DNA of 64,000 nt. Source: Planctomycetota bacterium (GTDB lineage: Bacteria > Planctomycetota > Planctomycetia > Planctomycetales > Planctomycetaceae). The DNA lies in the NCBI GenBank assembly GCA_014584345.1, contig JACTNB010000033.1, forward strand, positions 248,001 through 312,000, given 5' to 3'. Under the pieces are notes generated by a model. It worked only from the letters and a program-made list of their open reading frames with translations. It did not search any database and was not told the DNA's origin. A program made the position numbers and the translations under genes. Shown here piece by piece: positions 56,516-64,000 of the stretch; the first letter of the stretch is position 1; each line of letters opens with the position of its first letter.

Positions 56516-56609
56516 GGGGGTCTTTCCAATTCGGTACAAGAATAGGGCTGTCGGGGGCATTTCCCGAGGGTAACGCAGCAAGGCATATCCATTGAAATGA
56601 AGGCGAAGC

Positions 56610-57650
56610 CTACACGCCAGGTCGCTCCTGGAAGCTGTTGAGGCACATGTTGCCCAGCGATGCGACCACCTTGCGGGGCCCCACAAAAGTCCGCCGCGCA
56701 TGCATCACAACCCGATTATCGATGAGCACCGCATCACCTGCCTGCCAGTTCATATCAAACGTCAACTCGTCGGCAATGCGGATGGCGGACTGAACTCCCG
56801 CTGCGTCGAGTGGTTGTTCGTTGCCATGCCGAATCGATTTCGAAGGATCATTGCGGCTGTCTTTCCAACCACTCCAGGCGGCGATCAACTGATTAAAAAA
56901 TGTTTTCCGGCCATCGGGTAATTCCAGAATGGCCGGGAGCACCGGCGTTGTCGCTCGCAGGCAGTTGCCCTCCAGCCATTCCCAGGTGTATCGCAATTCC
57001 CGCAAGCGGGCTTCGGCTTCCTCGGGAGTTTGCACCCCCAATGTGCTTTGCCAACTGCGCCCCATGCCGGATAGTTGATCATCGGCCCCGGGCATGACAT
57101 TCGTGTACTTTAACCCGAATTTCTCGCAGTCGGCAATAAACCGTGGCGACTCCGCTTCCAGTCGCTGAAAAAGTATATCCGACCGGCATAGCGGCGTTGC
57201 TCCCCCCTGTTGGGCCGCAACTTCACAATAGAATAAAATGTATTCCGGGTAAAAAGGAGTTTGCGCCATTTCGTGATGGAAGAATATCTGCACTTCCGGC
57301 GGCGCCTCGTTGGCGGAAAAAACCCGTTCCGTCCGATTGATGCGCACCGCGTTTGAGAGAGATTTCTTGTAGGGAAAGTTAATCACTCCCAGGGCAGCAA
57401 CCAAACTGTCGAAGTCTTCCACGCTCTTGAAGGGAAAATCGCGAAACAGCACTGCGCCGTGCAGAGTTGCCAACCGGAGCAACTCCGCCTGTTGCGAACC
57501 AATCCAGGAGATCGCGTCCGACACACCAGCCGTGGACGACCGGCATTGATAAATGTAGGGAAAGACAGAGTCCGCATACGTTTGTTGCCCAGCCACGGAA
57601 ATGGCGCTGACGCAGGAAGCGAAGGCGGTCGCGGGGGAAGTGGTAGTCAT
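56610..57650 (-). CDS. TauD/SyrP-type Fe(II)/2-oxoglutarate dioxygenase
   Basis: 346 aa from the ATG at 57650, with ACAGGACA upstream; longer upstream frames lack a family match. The core is a TauD/TfdA jelly-roll. The metal site is read as His125-His126-Glu127 in FFHHEMAQTPFYPEYILFYC, an H-x-E variant as in SyrP-like enzymes rather than the H-x-D of TauD. The distal His317 lies in VVMHARRTF, and an Arg follows at 326. RFIADCEKFGLKY and PEEAEARLRELRYTWEWLEGNCLRA are also typical. It hydroxylates a carbon and can thereby release sulfite or another group. It lies between the ROK regulator and an MFS transporter, so the substrate is probably imported by the latter. Confidence 0.9.
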   Translation of the reverse strand: MTTTSPATAFASCVSAISVAGQQTYADSVFPYIYQCRSSTAGVSDAISWIGSQQAELLRLATLHGAVLFRDFPFKSVEDFDSLVAALGVINFPYKKSLSNAVRINRTERVFSANEAPPEVQIFFHHEMAQTPFYPEYILFYCEVAAQQGGATPLCRSDILFQRLEAESPRFIADCEKFGLKYTNVMPGADDQLSGMGRSWQSTLGVQTPEEAEARLRELRYTWEWLEGNCLRATTPVLPAILELPDGRKTFFNQLIAAWSGWKDSRNDPSKSIRHGNEQPLDAAGVQSAIRIADELTFDMNWQAGDAVLIDNRVVMHARRTFVGPRKVVASLGNMCLNSFQERPGV

Positions 57651-57705
57651 GAGATTGTCCTGTCTTGGAAACAAGGGAATACTTGGTATCGGGGAAATCG
57701 GTCCG

Positions 57706-58860
57706 TCACGGCTGCCAGCGGTGTAATGCCAGGGCGGCGGCCCCCTTGGCCCCCGCCAATTCTCCCAGACTGGTGGAAACAATATCAGGCATAATGGCAT
57801 GCTGAGGCAGCAGGCATACGGAAGCTTCTTCGCGCAGTGGAGTCATAAAGGATTCTTCAAAGTCCGCCAGAGGACCTCCCACAATGATCATTTGCGGATT
57901 GAGTAACAGGGAAATCTGCGAGATCGCGCGGCCCACGGCGGTGGCGGCATCCCGCAGCACTTGCAGGGCCAACGGGTCCTGGTCCACCGCGGCAAGTTTC
58001 AGGGAGGAAATGAATACCTCACGCCGAGTCGAGTGCAGCGATGTCTTAATGCCTTTCCGCTGAGCATGCCTCAGGCGTTGTTGCAGCGAGCGGAGCGATG
58101 CCAGATCCTCGAGCGGCACGGTTTGACCGGATGCCCGCCCGCTGGACGCAACCGTGACAGGCCAGGTTCCAATCTCGCCCGCCAATCCGTTTGGGCCTCG
58201 AAACAATTCCCCATTCAGGATAATTCCCGCGCCGATGCCACTGCGTATTCCCACGCAAATCACAGTTTCCATTGCTCGGGCCTGGCCAAACCAGCGTTCG
58301 GCCAAGGCCATCACGCGCACGTTGTTTTCTACATAGACCGGGACCGGAAATGCAGAATGGACGATCCGCAGCAGCGGTATCTGACTCCATCCGCGAATAA
58401 AACGGTAATGCAGGGCGGTATCCGCGGCGGCATTCAGCGTCCCCGGAATGGCCAGACCAATCCCCAGCAGTTTCCGGCGCCGATCGCGCAGGGAACGGAT
58501 GACTTCAAGAATTTGCGCCAGGACATCGTCGGCGGAAGCACGCAAGGGGATATCCGTGGAGCGTTCCCGCAGCAACTGCTGGGAAAAATCGACACTGACT
58601 CCATGCAGCCTGCGGGCATCCAGATCGATGCCGATAAACTGCCCTGCCGCGGGATTCGGTTCGAGAATCTTGGGGGGTCTGCCGAGCCCGCTTTCGCTCT
58701 GCGTCATTTCGCGGAGAAAACCCTGCTCCACCAGGCGATCGACATGAATACCAATTGTGGAGGGGGCGATTTCGAGCCGCCGCGCCAACTGAACACGTGT
58801 CGCAGCCTTGTCGAGACGAATCTCGCGCAGGACGGCCGCTTCGATGGTGCTGTGGCTCAC
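57706..58860 (-). CDS. ROK-family transcriptional repressor
   Basis: 384 aa from a GTG at 58860, with AAGGAG 7-12 nt before it; this fixes the start, although the frame is open further upstream. N-terminal winged helix-turn-helix (TIEAAVLREIRLDKAATRVQLARRLEIAPSTIGIHVDRLVEQGF). The ROK fold follows (GIDLDARRLHGV, VYVENNVRVMALAERWFG, GIGAGIILNGELFRGPNGLAGEIG, QMIIVGGPLA). The kinase Asp of ENDxN is replaced by Asn (ENN), so it is a regulator, not a sugar kinase. The CxCGxxGC zinc motif is absent (ASSGRASGQTVPLE). It probably represses its own operon and the divergent Gfo/Idh genes until a sugar-like inducer binds. Confidence 0.9.
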   Translation of the reverse strand: MSHSTIEAAVLREIRLDKAATRVQLARRLEIAPSTIGIHVDRLVEQGFLREMTQSESGLGRPPKILEPNPAAGQFIGIDLDARRLHGVSVDFSQQLLRERSTDIPLRASADDVLAQILEVIRSLRDRRRKLLGIGLAIPGTLNAAADTALHYRFIRGWSQIPLLRIVHSAFPVPVYVENNVRVMALAERWFGQARAMETVICVGIRSGIGAGIILNGELFRGPNGLAGEIGTWPVTVASSGRASGQTVPLEDLASLRSLQQRLRHAQRKGIKTSLHSTRREVFISSLKLAAVDQDPLALQVLRDAATAVGRAISQISLLLNPQMIIVGGPLADFEESFMTPLREEASVCLLPQHAIMPDIVSTSLGELAGAKGAAALALHRWQP

Positions 58861-58887
58861 GAGACGCTCCTTGTGGTAATTCCTACT

Positions 58888-58905
58888 TAATTCGATATCG
58901 AAATA
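58888..58905. promoter_or_regulatory. ROK operator candidate O1
   Basis: TAATTCGATATCGAAATA, an 18-nt palindrome with one mismatch. It lies 28 nt upstream of the ROK GTG. A TTGACT on the minus strand (58915-58920) is a possible -35, so the site would cover the spacer/-10 region and block the promoter. Confidence 0.7.
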
Positions 58906-59000
58906 TGTGCCGCGAGTCAATCGATATGGTTGGGATAAGCTTCCTTTTTTTTGAAATTTCACCCGTTCGGGATTGCGTTCCGCGAGCGGGATCCGCAATA

Positions 59001-59018
59001 TATTTCGATATCGAAATA
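59001..59018. promoter_or_regulatory. ROK operator candidate O2
   Basis: TATTTCGATATCGAAATA, a perfect 18-nt palindrome, 22 nt upstream of the Gfo/Idh ATG at 59041. Centre-to-centre distance to O1 is 113 bp. Similar A/T-flanked TTCG...CGAA sites are bound by NagC/Mlc-type ROK repressors. Confidence 0.75.
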
Positions 59019-59040
59019 AGCCCGATTCAAGGAGCCGTTC

Positions 59041-60381
59041 ATGGGACTGGATCAGTTATTGACCCGCCGCGATGTTCTGGGGAACGCGGCAGGCATGTTG
59101 GCAGCCGCATGCGCTCACGGGTTGGTCGCGGGCGAATCCCCCGCGCCGTCCCGTTCTGCCCTGGCACGCCCGCGCATCGCGTTGCTCGGCGCGGGGTGGC
59201 TTCCCGGAATCAAACGCCAGGGCCGGGGGATCGCGATTGGCAAGCAGGCCCTGGCTCATGCCGAGTTGACGACCATTTGCGAGGTCGATGCCGTGGCCGG
59301 GGAGTACGCCAACCGAATTCTCTGCCAGGGCAAGGGGAAAGTCGTCACGGATTATCGACAGGTCCTGGACCGTTCCGACGTGGATGCCGTCCTGATCGCC
59401 ACGCCGGATCACTGGCATGCCAAGATGTCGATCGACGCGATGCTGGCGGGCAAGGATGTCTATTGCGAGAAACCCGCGACCCTCACCATTTCCGAGGGTC
59501 GTCAGATGGCCGACATCGTCGCACGCACCGGTCGTGTGTTGCAGGTTGGAACACAACAGCGGACGGAATACGATCATCGTTTCGCGCGGGCAGTGGCCCT
59601 CGTTCGCGCAGGTCGCATCGGGCGTCTCACGCGGATTCACGTGGGCATCGAACAGGGATTAACGGGCGGCCCCTTTGCTTCGGCACAACCTCCGGCCCAG
59701 TTGGATTGGAATCTCTGGCTGGGCCCCGCTCCCGAAACGCCATACATTCCGCAGCGCACGCATTGGACATTTCGCTGGTGGTACGAATACGCGGGGGGCA
59801 AGCTGACCGATTGGGGGGCTCATCATGTCGATATCGCACAATGGGCCGCGGACCAGTTAGCCGGAGGCCCGACCCGCGTGCAGGGGAATGCAGAGTTTCA
59901 GGTTCCCTATCGGGAGGGATATCCGCTCCGCGACGACACCTACAACACGCCTACCACGTTCACGGTTGAATGCGAAATTCCGGGCGAGGTGACGATGCTG
60001 ATCCATAGTGGCGACAATGGTATTCTGTTCGAAGGGACCGAAGGCCGTTTTTTTGTAAATCGAGGAAAACTAACGGGCACCCCGGTCGAGCAACTGCGCG
60101 ACAATCCTCTGCCTCGGGATGCCCTGGAGCAGTTGTATGGAGGCGCTCCCCCCGCCTCTCATATGGAAAACTTTTTTCAGTGCCTCCGCACGCGCACACA
60201 ACCCGTCTCCGACATGGAATCGCACCAGCGGACCATCACGACCTGCCACCTGGCGAACCTGGCATTAAGGCTGGGGCGTCCCCTGGCATGGGATGCTCGC
60301 GAGGAAACCTTCGTGAATGATCCGCAGGCGAATAGTTTTCTGGCTCGAACTGCCCGCTCGGGGTTTGAAATCAAGACATGA
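59041..60381 (+). CDS. Gfo/Idh/MocA oxidoreductase with Tat-like signal
   Basis: 446 aa. CAAGGAGCC lies before the ATG. The N-terminus LLTRRDVLGNAAGMLAAACA is Tat-like. The Rossmann start is PRIALLGAGWLPGIKRQG, the catalytic block is VYCEKPATLTISEGRQMAD, and the DWGAHHVDIAQWA region supplies the conserved His/Asp. It oxidises a sugar or sugar derivative with NAD(P). It is first gene rightward of the ROK operators and 11 nt before a second Gfo/Idh gene, so the pair form an operon controlled with the ROK regulon. The mature enzyme probably works in the periplasm. Confidence 0.9.
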   Translation: MGLDQLLTRRDVLGNAAGMLAAACAHGLVAGESPAPSRSALARPRIALLGAGWLPGIKRQGRGIAIGKQALAHAELTTICEVDAVAGEYANRILCQGKGKVVTDYRQVLDRSDVDAVLIATPDHWHAKMSIDAMLAGKDVYCEKPATLTISEGRQMADIVARTGRVLQVGTQQRTEYDHRFARAVALVRAGRIGRLTRIHVGIEQGLTGGPFASAQPPAQLDWNLWLGPAPETPYIPQRTHWTFRWWYEYAGGKLTDWGAHHVDIAQWAADQLAGGPTRVQGNAEFQVPYREGYPLRDDTYNTPTTFTVECEIPGEVTMLIHSGDNGILFEGTEGRFFVNRGKLTGTPVEQLRDNPLPRDALEQLYGGAPPASHMENFFQCLRTRTQPVSDMESHQRTITTCHLANLALRLGRPLAWDAREETFVNDPQANSFLARTARSGFEIKT

Positions 60382-60392
60382 AAGAATAAGAC

Positions 60393-61460
60393 ATGACACA
60401 ACAGACCAGGCCCCTCGAGGGAAAAGTACGTTTTGGCCTCATCGGCTTCGGTGCCTGGGGTCGGCATCACGCGGATGCCATTCACAAAACCCCGGGAGCC
60501 GAACTGGTCGCGATCGGGGCGCGCAGCGAGGCCTCGTGCGCGGCGGCCCGCGCGGCGTATCCCGAAGCACGGGTGTATGCACATTACGAGGAATTGCTCG
60601 CCGACAATTCCATCGAAATTGTGGATATCGTCGTGCCGAGTTATCTGCATCACGAAATTGCCCGGCAGGCGCTGGAGGCGGGCAAGCATCTGCTGCTTGA
60701 AAAACCAATGGCCATTACGCTTGCCGAATGCGACGACCTGATCGCCACCGCCCGGCGCCACGACCGGATATTCGCGGTGGGGCATGAATTGCGATTGTCG
60801 TCACTGTGGGGGAAGGTCAAGGAACTGATCGAGGCGGGTTATATCGGCGAGCCCCAATACGCGCTGGTGGAATTGTCCCGAAATCCCTATCGATTGGGCG
60901 CGGATGGCTGGCGTTACGATATCAGTCGCGTCGGCAACTGGATCCTCGAGGAGCCGATTCATTTTTTCGACCTGGCGCGCTGGTATCTTGAACGGAGCGG
61001 GAGTCCCGTTTCTGTCTATGCAGCGGCGAATTCCCGGCAGCCCGAGCATCCCGAGTTGCAGGATAATTTCAGTGCGATCATGAAGTTTGAACACGGCGCG
61101 TATGCGGTTGTCACGCAAACCTTGAGTGCCTTCGAGCATCACCAGACCGCCAAGGTCACGGGAACCCGGGGGGCCTTGTGGGCCAGTTGGAGTGGAGCCA
61201 TGGATCGCACCCGGCATCCCACGTTTTCCTTGCGTGGCTACAATGGCCAGCATGTCGAGGAGATACCGATCGAAAAAATGACTGGCGAATTGTTTGAGTT
61301 GGAGGATCAGATCGCGATGCTGGTGCAGGTCTTGCGCCACCAGGGAACACTTTCCTGCTCGGCCGAGGAGGGCCGCTGGTCGGTCGCCATGTGCCTGGCC
61401 GCGCAACGCTCGGTGGAAAGCGGACAACCAGTTCCCTTCGCCGATTATCTGCCAAGCTGA
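60393..61460 (+). CDS. Gfo/Idh/MocA oxidoreductase, cytoplasmic
   Basis: 355 aa, no signal peptide, so cytoplasmic. NAD(P) motif KVRFGLIGFGAWGRHHADA, catalytic LLLEKPMAITLAECDD with the EKP lysine, and RVGNWILEEPIHFFDLARWYL with a probable catalytic His. It resembles inositol- and sugar-dehydrogenase branches of the family. It starts 11 nt after the Tat-type paralog, so the cluster has one exported and one internal dehydrogenase. They could catalyse successive steps or use different forms of the substrate. The activity itself cannot be read from sequence. Confidence 0.9.
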   Translation: MTQQTRPLEGKVRFGLIGFGAWGRHHADAIHKTPGAELVAIGARSEASCAAARAAYPEARVYAHYEELLADNSIEIVDIVVPSYLHHEIARQALEAGKHLLLEKPMAITLAECDDLIATARRHDRIFAVGHELRLSSLWGKVKELIEAGYIGEPQYALVELSRNPYRLGADGWRYDISRVGNWILEEPIHFFDLARWYLERSGSPVSVYAAANSRQPEHPELQDNFSAIMKFEHGAYAVVTQTLSAFEHHQTAKVTGTRGALWASWSGAMDRTRHPTFSLRGYNGQHVEEIPIEKMTGELFELEDQIAMLVQVLRHQGTLSCSAEEGRWSVAMCLAAQRSVESGQPVPFADYLPS

Positions 61461-61531
61461 GCGATGAGAGGGCTATCCCGGATTTCCCGCCCGGGTCAAT
61501 AATACACAATATACGATTGCTGACATTGACG

Positions 61532-61670
61532 AACTAGCCGCGCCCGTCAGGAAGCGGGCCAGACTGGGGCTTGGTTTGTCGCAATGCATTTCCAGTATTG
61601 ATGTTGCGGCCAAGGAGTGTTCCGATGAGAATCGCCCGCGTGGCCCGCTTCCTGACGGGCGCGGCTAGTT
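61532..61670. repeat. BIME-like element: 30-bp perfect inverted repeat with 79-nt spacer
   Basis: The arms are 61532-61561 and 61641-61670, 30 of 30 positions paired by hand. Each arm itself contains a GCCCG-TCAGGAAG-CGGGC hairpin, as in a REP pair. The 79-nt spacer has no frame. It lies between the convergent Gfo/Idh and DUF1501 genes. Confidence 0.75.
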
Positions 61671-61743
61671 TTGCAGGCACTTTCGAGACAAAATCTACCG
61701 CATTCGTAACTTTGAGAGAAATGCAGGTTAGTGGCAATTCTGA

Positions 61744-63171
61744 TCAAGCCCTGCCGATCAACTCGGGAATCGGCTTGCCATGGTTGACGATTGGCGTGGG
61801 GCGTCCATTGAAATCCTGCAGGAAAATTTCGGAGGAATTGATCCCCAGGTGATGATAGATCGTCGCGAGAAAATCGCCGGTCCCGCAAACCCGCTCGATC
61901 GCATCTTCTCCCTTGGAATCGCTGGCACCAATGAAACGTCCGGTTTCGATACCTCCACCCGCCCAGATATTCGAGAAGGCTCGTGGCCAGTGATCGCGCC
62001 CGGGTTGCTGTGTTCCCGCAGGGGCGCTGGCGTCGCCTGCCCCCGTGCTGGGTTGGTAGTTGATCTTCGGCGTTCTGCCGAATTCTCCCGTCACGACCAC
62101 AAGCACTCGTTTGTCCAGGCCCCGTTCGTAGATGTCCTCGATCAGGGCAGACACGGCCTGATCGTAGACATGAGAACGAAACTTCAGGGCATCGAAGACG
62201 TGATGATTTACCGCGTGATCGTCCCAATTGTTCACGCGCCCGCAGAGTTTGCCGTGCAGGCTGGTGGTGACGACATCCACGCCCGATTCCACGAGTCGCC
62301 GCGCCATCAGTAACTGTTGCCCCCAGGAGTTACGGCCATAACGATCTCGGGTCTGTTCGTCTTCGAGGTTCAAGTCGAAGGCTTCCTTTGTTTGCGGGTT
62401 GGTCAGCAGCGTCATGGCCTGGGTTTCGAATTCATCCAGGGCCTGCAGTTCCTGTGCCCGGTCGAAGGCGCGTTCCAGTGTGTCCAGATTCTGGCGCAAC
62501 GTGGCTCGCCGTTGAAGTTGGCGTACCTCGCCCATGTTCGACAGACCGATATTGGGAACCACGAAGTTGGGCAGACTGGGATCCCCGCTGACGGAAAACG
62601 GGGCATACGTATCGCCCAGGTAGGCCGGGCCGTTGTATTCGGAGGGCCCATTGACGGAAACATACGGGGGCAGAGGATTCCGCCGCTTACCCTCGGTGGA
62701 ACGCAAATGGTTTACAATCGCCATCCAGTCGGGCAGCTTGGGTTTGGGTTTGTCGCGACTGTCGGCATCTCCCGAAAGCATTTGCATCGAACCGGCGGGG
62801 TGCCCAGGCCCGTTGTGGCGCATCGAGCGGAGCACGGTCATTTTGTCGGCGATTTTCGCCTGCATGGGCAACAGTTCCGTGAACTGCAGACCGGGCACGG
62901 CCGTGTCAATGGTGGCAAAGGGGCCCCGATATTCACTGACGGCGCGCGGCTTGGGATCGTAGGTATCGATATGCGAGCAGCCGCCCGGTTTCCAGACCAG
63001 AATGACGGCGGTTTTTTCACGGGAAGCATTGCCGGTACTTGCCGCCCGCAATTTCAGAATGCCGGGCAGGCTCAGGCTCGAGAAGCCGGCCAACCCCATC
63101 CGAAGAAAACCACGTCGCGTCTCGGGGCCAAGACAGCCCTTCAAGGTTGATGCATGAAAAGGATGGCTCAT
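61744..63171 (-). CDS. DUF1501 protein, Tat-exported
   Basis: 475 aa. The N-terminus PETRRGFLRMGLAGFSSLSLPGIL is a Tat signal. DUF1501 blocks: VILVWKPGGCSHIDTYDPKP, VLRSMRHNGPGHPAGSMQMLSG, LLMARRLVESGVDVVTTSLHG, VVVTGEFGRTPKINYQPSTG, GRDHWPRAFSNIWAGGGIETG and a final YHHLGINSSEIFLQDFNGRPTPIVNHGKPI. This is the other common DUF1501 subgroup, distinct from the ones at 46-53 kb. Its ATG overlaps the stop of the upstream coiled-coil gene (ATGA at 63168-63171), so translation is coupled. Confidence 0.92.
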   Translation of the reverse strand: MSHPFHASTLKGCLGPETRRGFLRMGLAGFSSLSLPGILKLRAASTGNASREKTAVILVWKPGGCSHIDTYDPKPRAVSEYRGPFATIDTAVPGLQFTELLPMQAKIADKMTVLRSMRHNGPGHPAGSMQMLSGDADSRDKPKPKLPDWMAIVNHLRSTEGKRRNPLPPYVSVNGPSEYNGPAYLGDTYAPFSVSGDPSLPNFVVPNIGLSNMGEVRQLQRRATLRQNLDTLERAFDRAQELQALDEFETQAMTLLTNPQTKEAFDLNLEDEQTRDRYGRNSWGQQLLMARRLVESGVDVVTTSLHGKLCGRVNNWDDHAVNHHVFDALKFRSHVYDQAVSALIEDIYERGLDKRVLVVVTGEFGRTPKINYQPSTGAGDASAPAGTQQPGRDHWPRAFSNIWAGGGIETGRFIGASDSKGEDAIERVCGTGDFLATIYHHLGINSSEIFLQDFNGRPTPIVNHGKPIPELIGRA

Positions 63172-64000
63172 TTGTTCTCCACGGGTAGGACGCGAATGCT
63201 GCAGGGGGTGGAAACGACGATGTCCACAATATCCTTGGGTTTTGCCTTACTGGTGGCGGCTTGCAGGGCCTGCTCGGCCGCCTTCATGCGGGCAACTGCC
63301 TTCTTATGATTTTCCATGGCTTCCTGGGCCGTTTTTTCCACGTTGGCTCGCTCTTCTTCCATCACGGATTTGGCCAGTTCCGCCAGACTCTTGGCTTCGG
63401 CTTCCAGTTGTTCCGCTTCCTGTTTGGCAAGCAACAAGGCTTGTTCCGCTTGTGTGACGGCTTCGGGGTGATAGCGATACTTCGCCACGGCGCTGCCGTA
63501 GAAGGCCAGTTGATATTCTCCGGGGGGAGTCTTCAACGCTGCCAGATCAATCACGGCTTCCGCGGTGGGTTGAGTAATGTTGATATCGAATGCCGGGACT
63601 CGCCCCATGCCCGCGCAGAAAGTGCTGAGCGAAACGGTGGTCCCCGAGTGATCGCAGCGGCTGATGATGTTGAGAGGAATGGTCAACTTCTCCCCTGCCC
63701 GGGCTTCCCACACCTGATGGGTTGCGGGAGTAATCGTCAAGGGAGCCTGCTCGCTGCCATTCACCGAGACGGGAACTTCCAGTTCGAGGCGGGGTTGGGG
63801 AATTTCCTGCGAGGCATCGGGCACGGGCCATTTCATGGATGCCAGGAAACAGCGACGCTTCGTTTGTACTCCCTCGATTTCCGCAGTGCCATGCAAGCGG
63901 GCGAGAGACATGCCGCGCGGGGCATCGCTGTCGGCGGTGATCAACACTATGCCGCGAGTTTCGCCGGCCGGGATTTTGATACCCGTCGCGGTAACCCCAG
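63168..64000 (-). CDS. large coiled-coil protein, 3' part (5' end outside window)
   Basis: The frame is open to the right edge (...GIKIPAGETRGIVLITADSDAPRGMSLARLHG), so the visible 277 residues are the C-terminal end. The part nearest the window edge is beta-rich with repeats of the type seen in planctomycete serine-protease/pre-peptidase-like proteins: WEARAGEKLTIPLNIISRC. The C-terminus is a long Glu/Lys/Ala-rich coiled coil (AEQALLLAKQEAEQLEAEAKSLAELAKSVMEEERANVEK). It shares an ATGA overlap with the DUF1501 gene, which it precedes, so the two are an operon pair. I do not recognise a catalytic domain in the visible part. Confidence 0.75.
   Translation of the reverse strand, partial: GVTATGIKIPAGETRGIVLITADSDAPRGMSLARLHGTAEIEGVQTKRRCFLASMKWPVPDASQEIPQPRLELEVPVSVNGSEQAPLTITPATHQVWEARAGEKLTIPLNIISRCDHSGTTVSLSTFCAGMGRVPAFDINITQPTAEAVIDLAALKTPPGEYQLAFYGSAVAKYRYHPEAVTQAEQALLLAKQEAEQLEAEAKSLAELAKSVMEEERANVEKTAQEAMENHKKAVARMKAAEQALQAATSKAKPKDIVDIVVSTPCSIRVLPVENK

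Overview
The window is a 64 kb piece of a planctomycete chromosome, most likely order Planctomycetales. The case rests on the protein families seen. There are five DUF1501 proteins, three DUF1549/DUF1553 proteins with an N-terminal CxxCH cytochrome domain, a DUF1592-type/DUF1552 pair, a DUF1559 prepilin-like protein, a DUF1080 to glucose/sorbosone dehydrogenase fusion, a TIGR02604/TIGR02603-type dehydrogenase-cytochrome protein, and several Tat-exported Gfo/Idh/MocA oxidoreductases. No rRNA, CRISPR array, transposase or prophage was seen. The genus cannot be named from the sequence.

Layout. 1-3.1 kb: the 3' end of a DUF1080-GSDH gene with its terminator, tRNA-Leu(CAG) with promoter and terminator, pterin-4a-carbinolamine dehydratase and an FHA protein. 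3.1-9 kb (minus): an alpha/beta hydrolase, then a type II fatty-acid-synthesis-like set transcribed as fabZ-like, fabG, acyl carrier protein, fabZ-like, fabF-like. 9.4-13.4 kb: an FGE/SUMF1 lipoprotein and a TadG-like/TadE-like pair. 13.7-17.1 kb: an orphan ABC-2 permease, purM and sppA. 17.5-20.6 kb: three secreted low-complexity proteins. 20.7-26.5 kb (minus): a cytochrome/DUF1549/DUF1553 protein with its DUF1501 partner, then a DUF1559 prepilin-like protein with a small lipoprotein. 26.9-35.6 kb: two neutral-ceramidase-like proteins around a large esterase-dehydrogenase-HEAT-cytochrome fusion, then a Tat Gfo/Idh oxidoreductase. 35.7-39.2 kb (minus): an LRR lipoprotein and a SulP-STAS-carbonic anhydrase fusion. 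39.5-52.9 kb (plus): one DUF1592-type/DUF1552 pair followed by two PSCyt1-DUF1549-DUF1553/DUF1501 pairs. 52.9-61.5 kb: a divergent regulon built around a ROK repressor. 61.7-64 kb (minus): another DUF1501 gene, translationally coupled to the 3' end of a large coiled-coil protein gene.

The most coherent candidate new system is at 52948-61460. A ROK repressor gene reads leftward into a TauD/SyrP-type Fe/2-oxoglutarate dioxygenase, an MFS transporter, a TauE/SafE-family permease and a sialidase-like exported protein. Two Gfo/Idh/MocA oxidoreductases read rightward. The divergent promoter region carries two copies of an 18-nt palindrome that look like ROK operators. This reads as a regulated catabolic locus for one substrate. 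Dioxygenase plus TauE/SafE plus sugar-type dehydrogenases suggests, as inference only, a sulfonated or otherwise modified sugar.

Three families of short palindromic intergenic repeats are also present: a 74-nt two-armed element (two copies), a 23-nt element (two inverted copies), and a 30-bp perfect inverted repeat with a BIME-like design.
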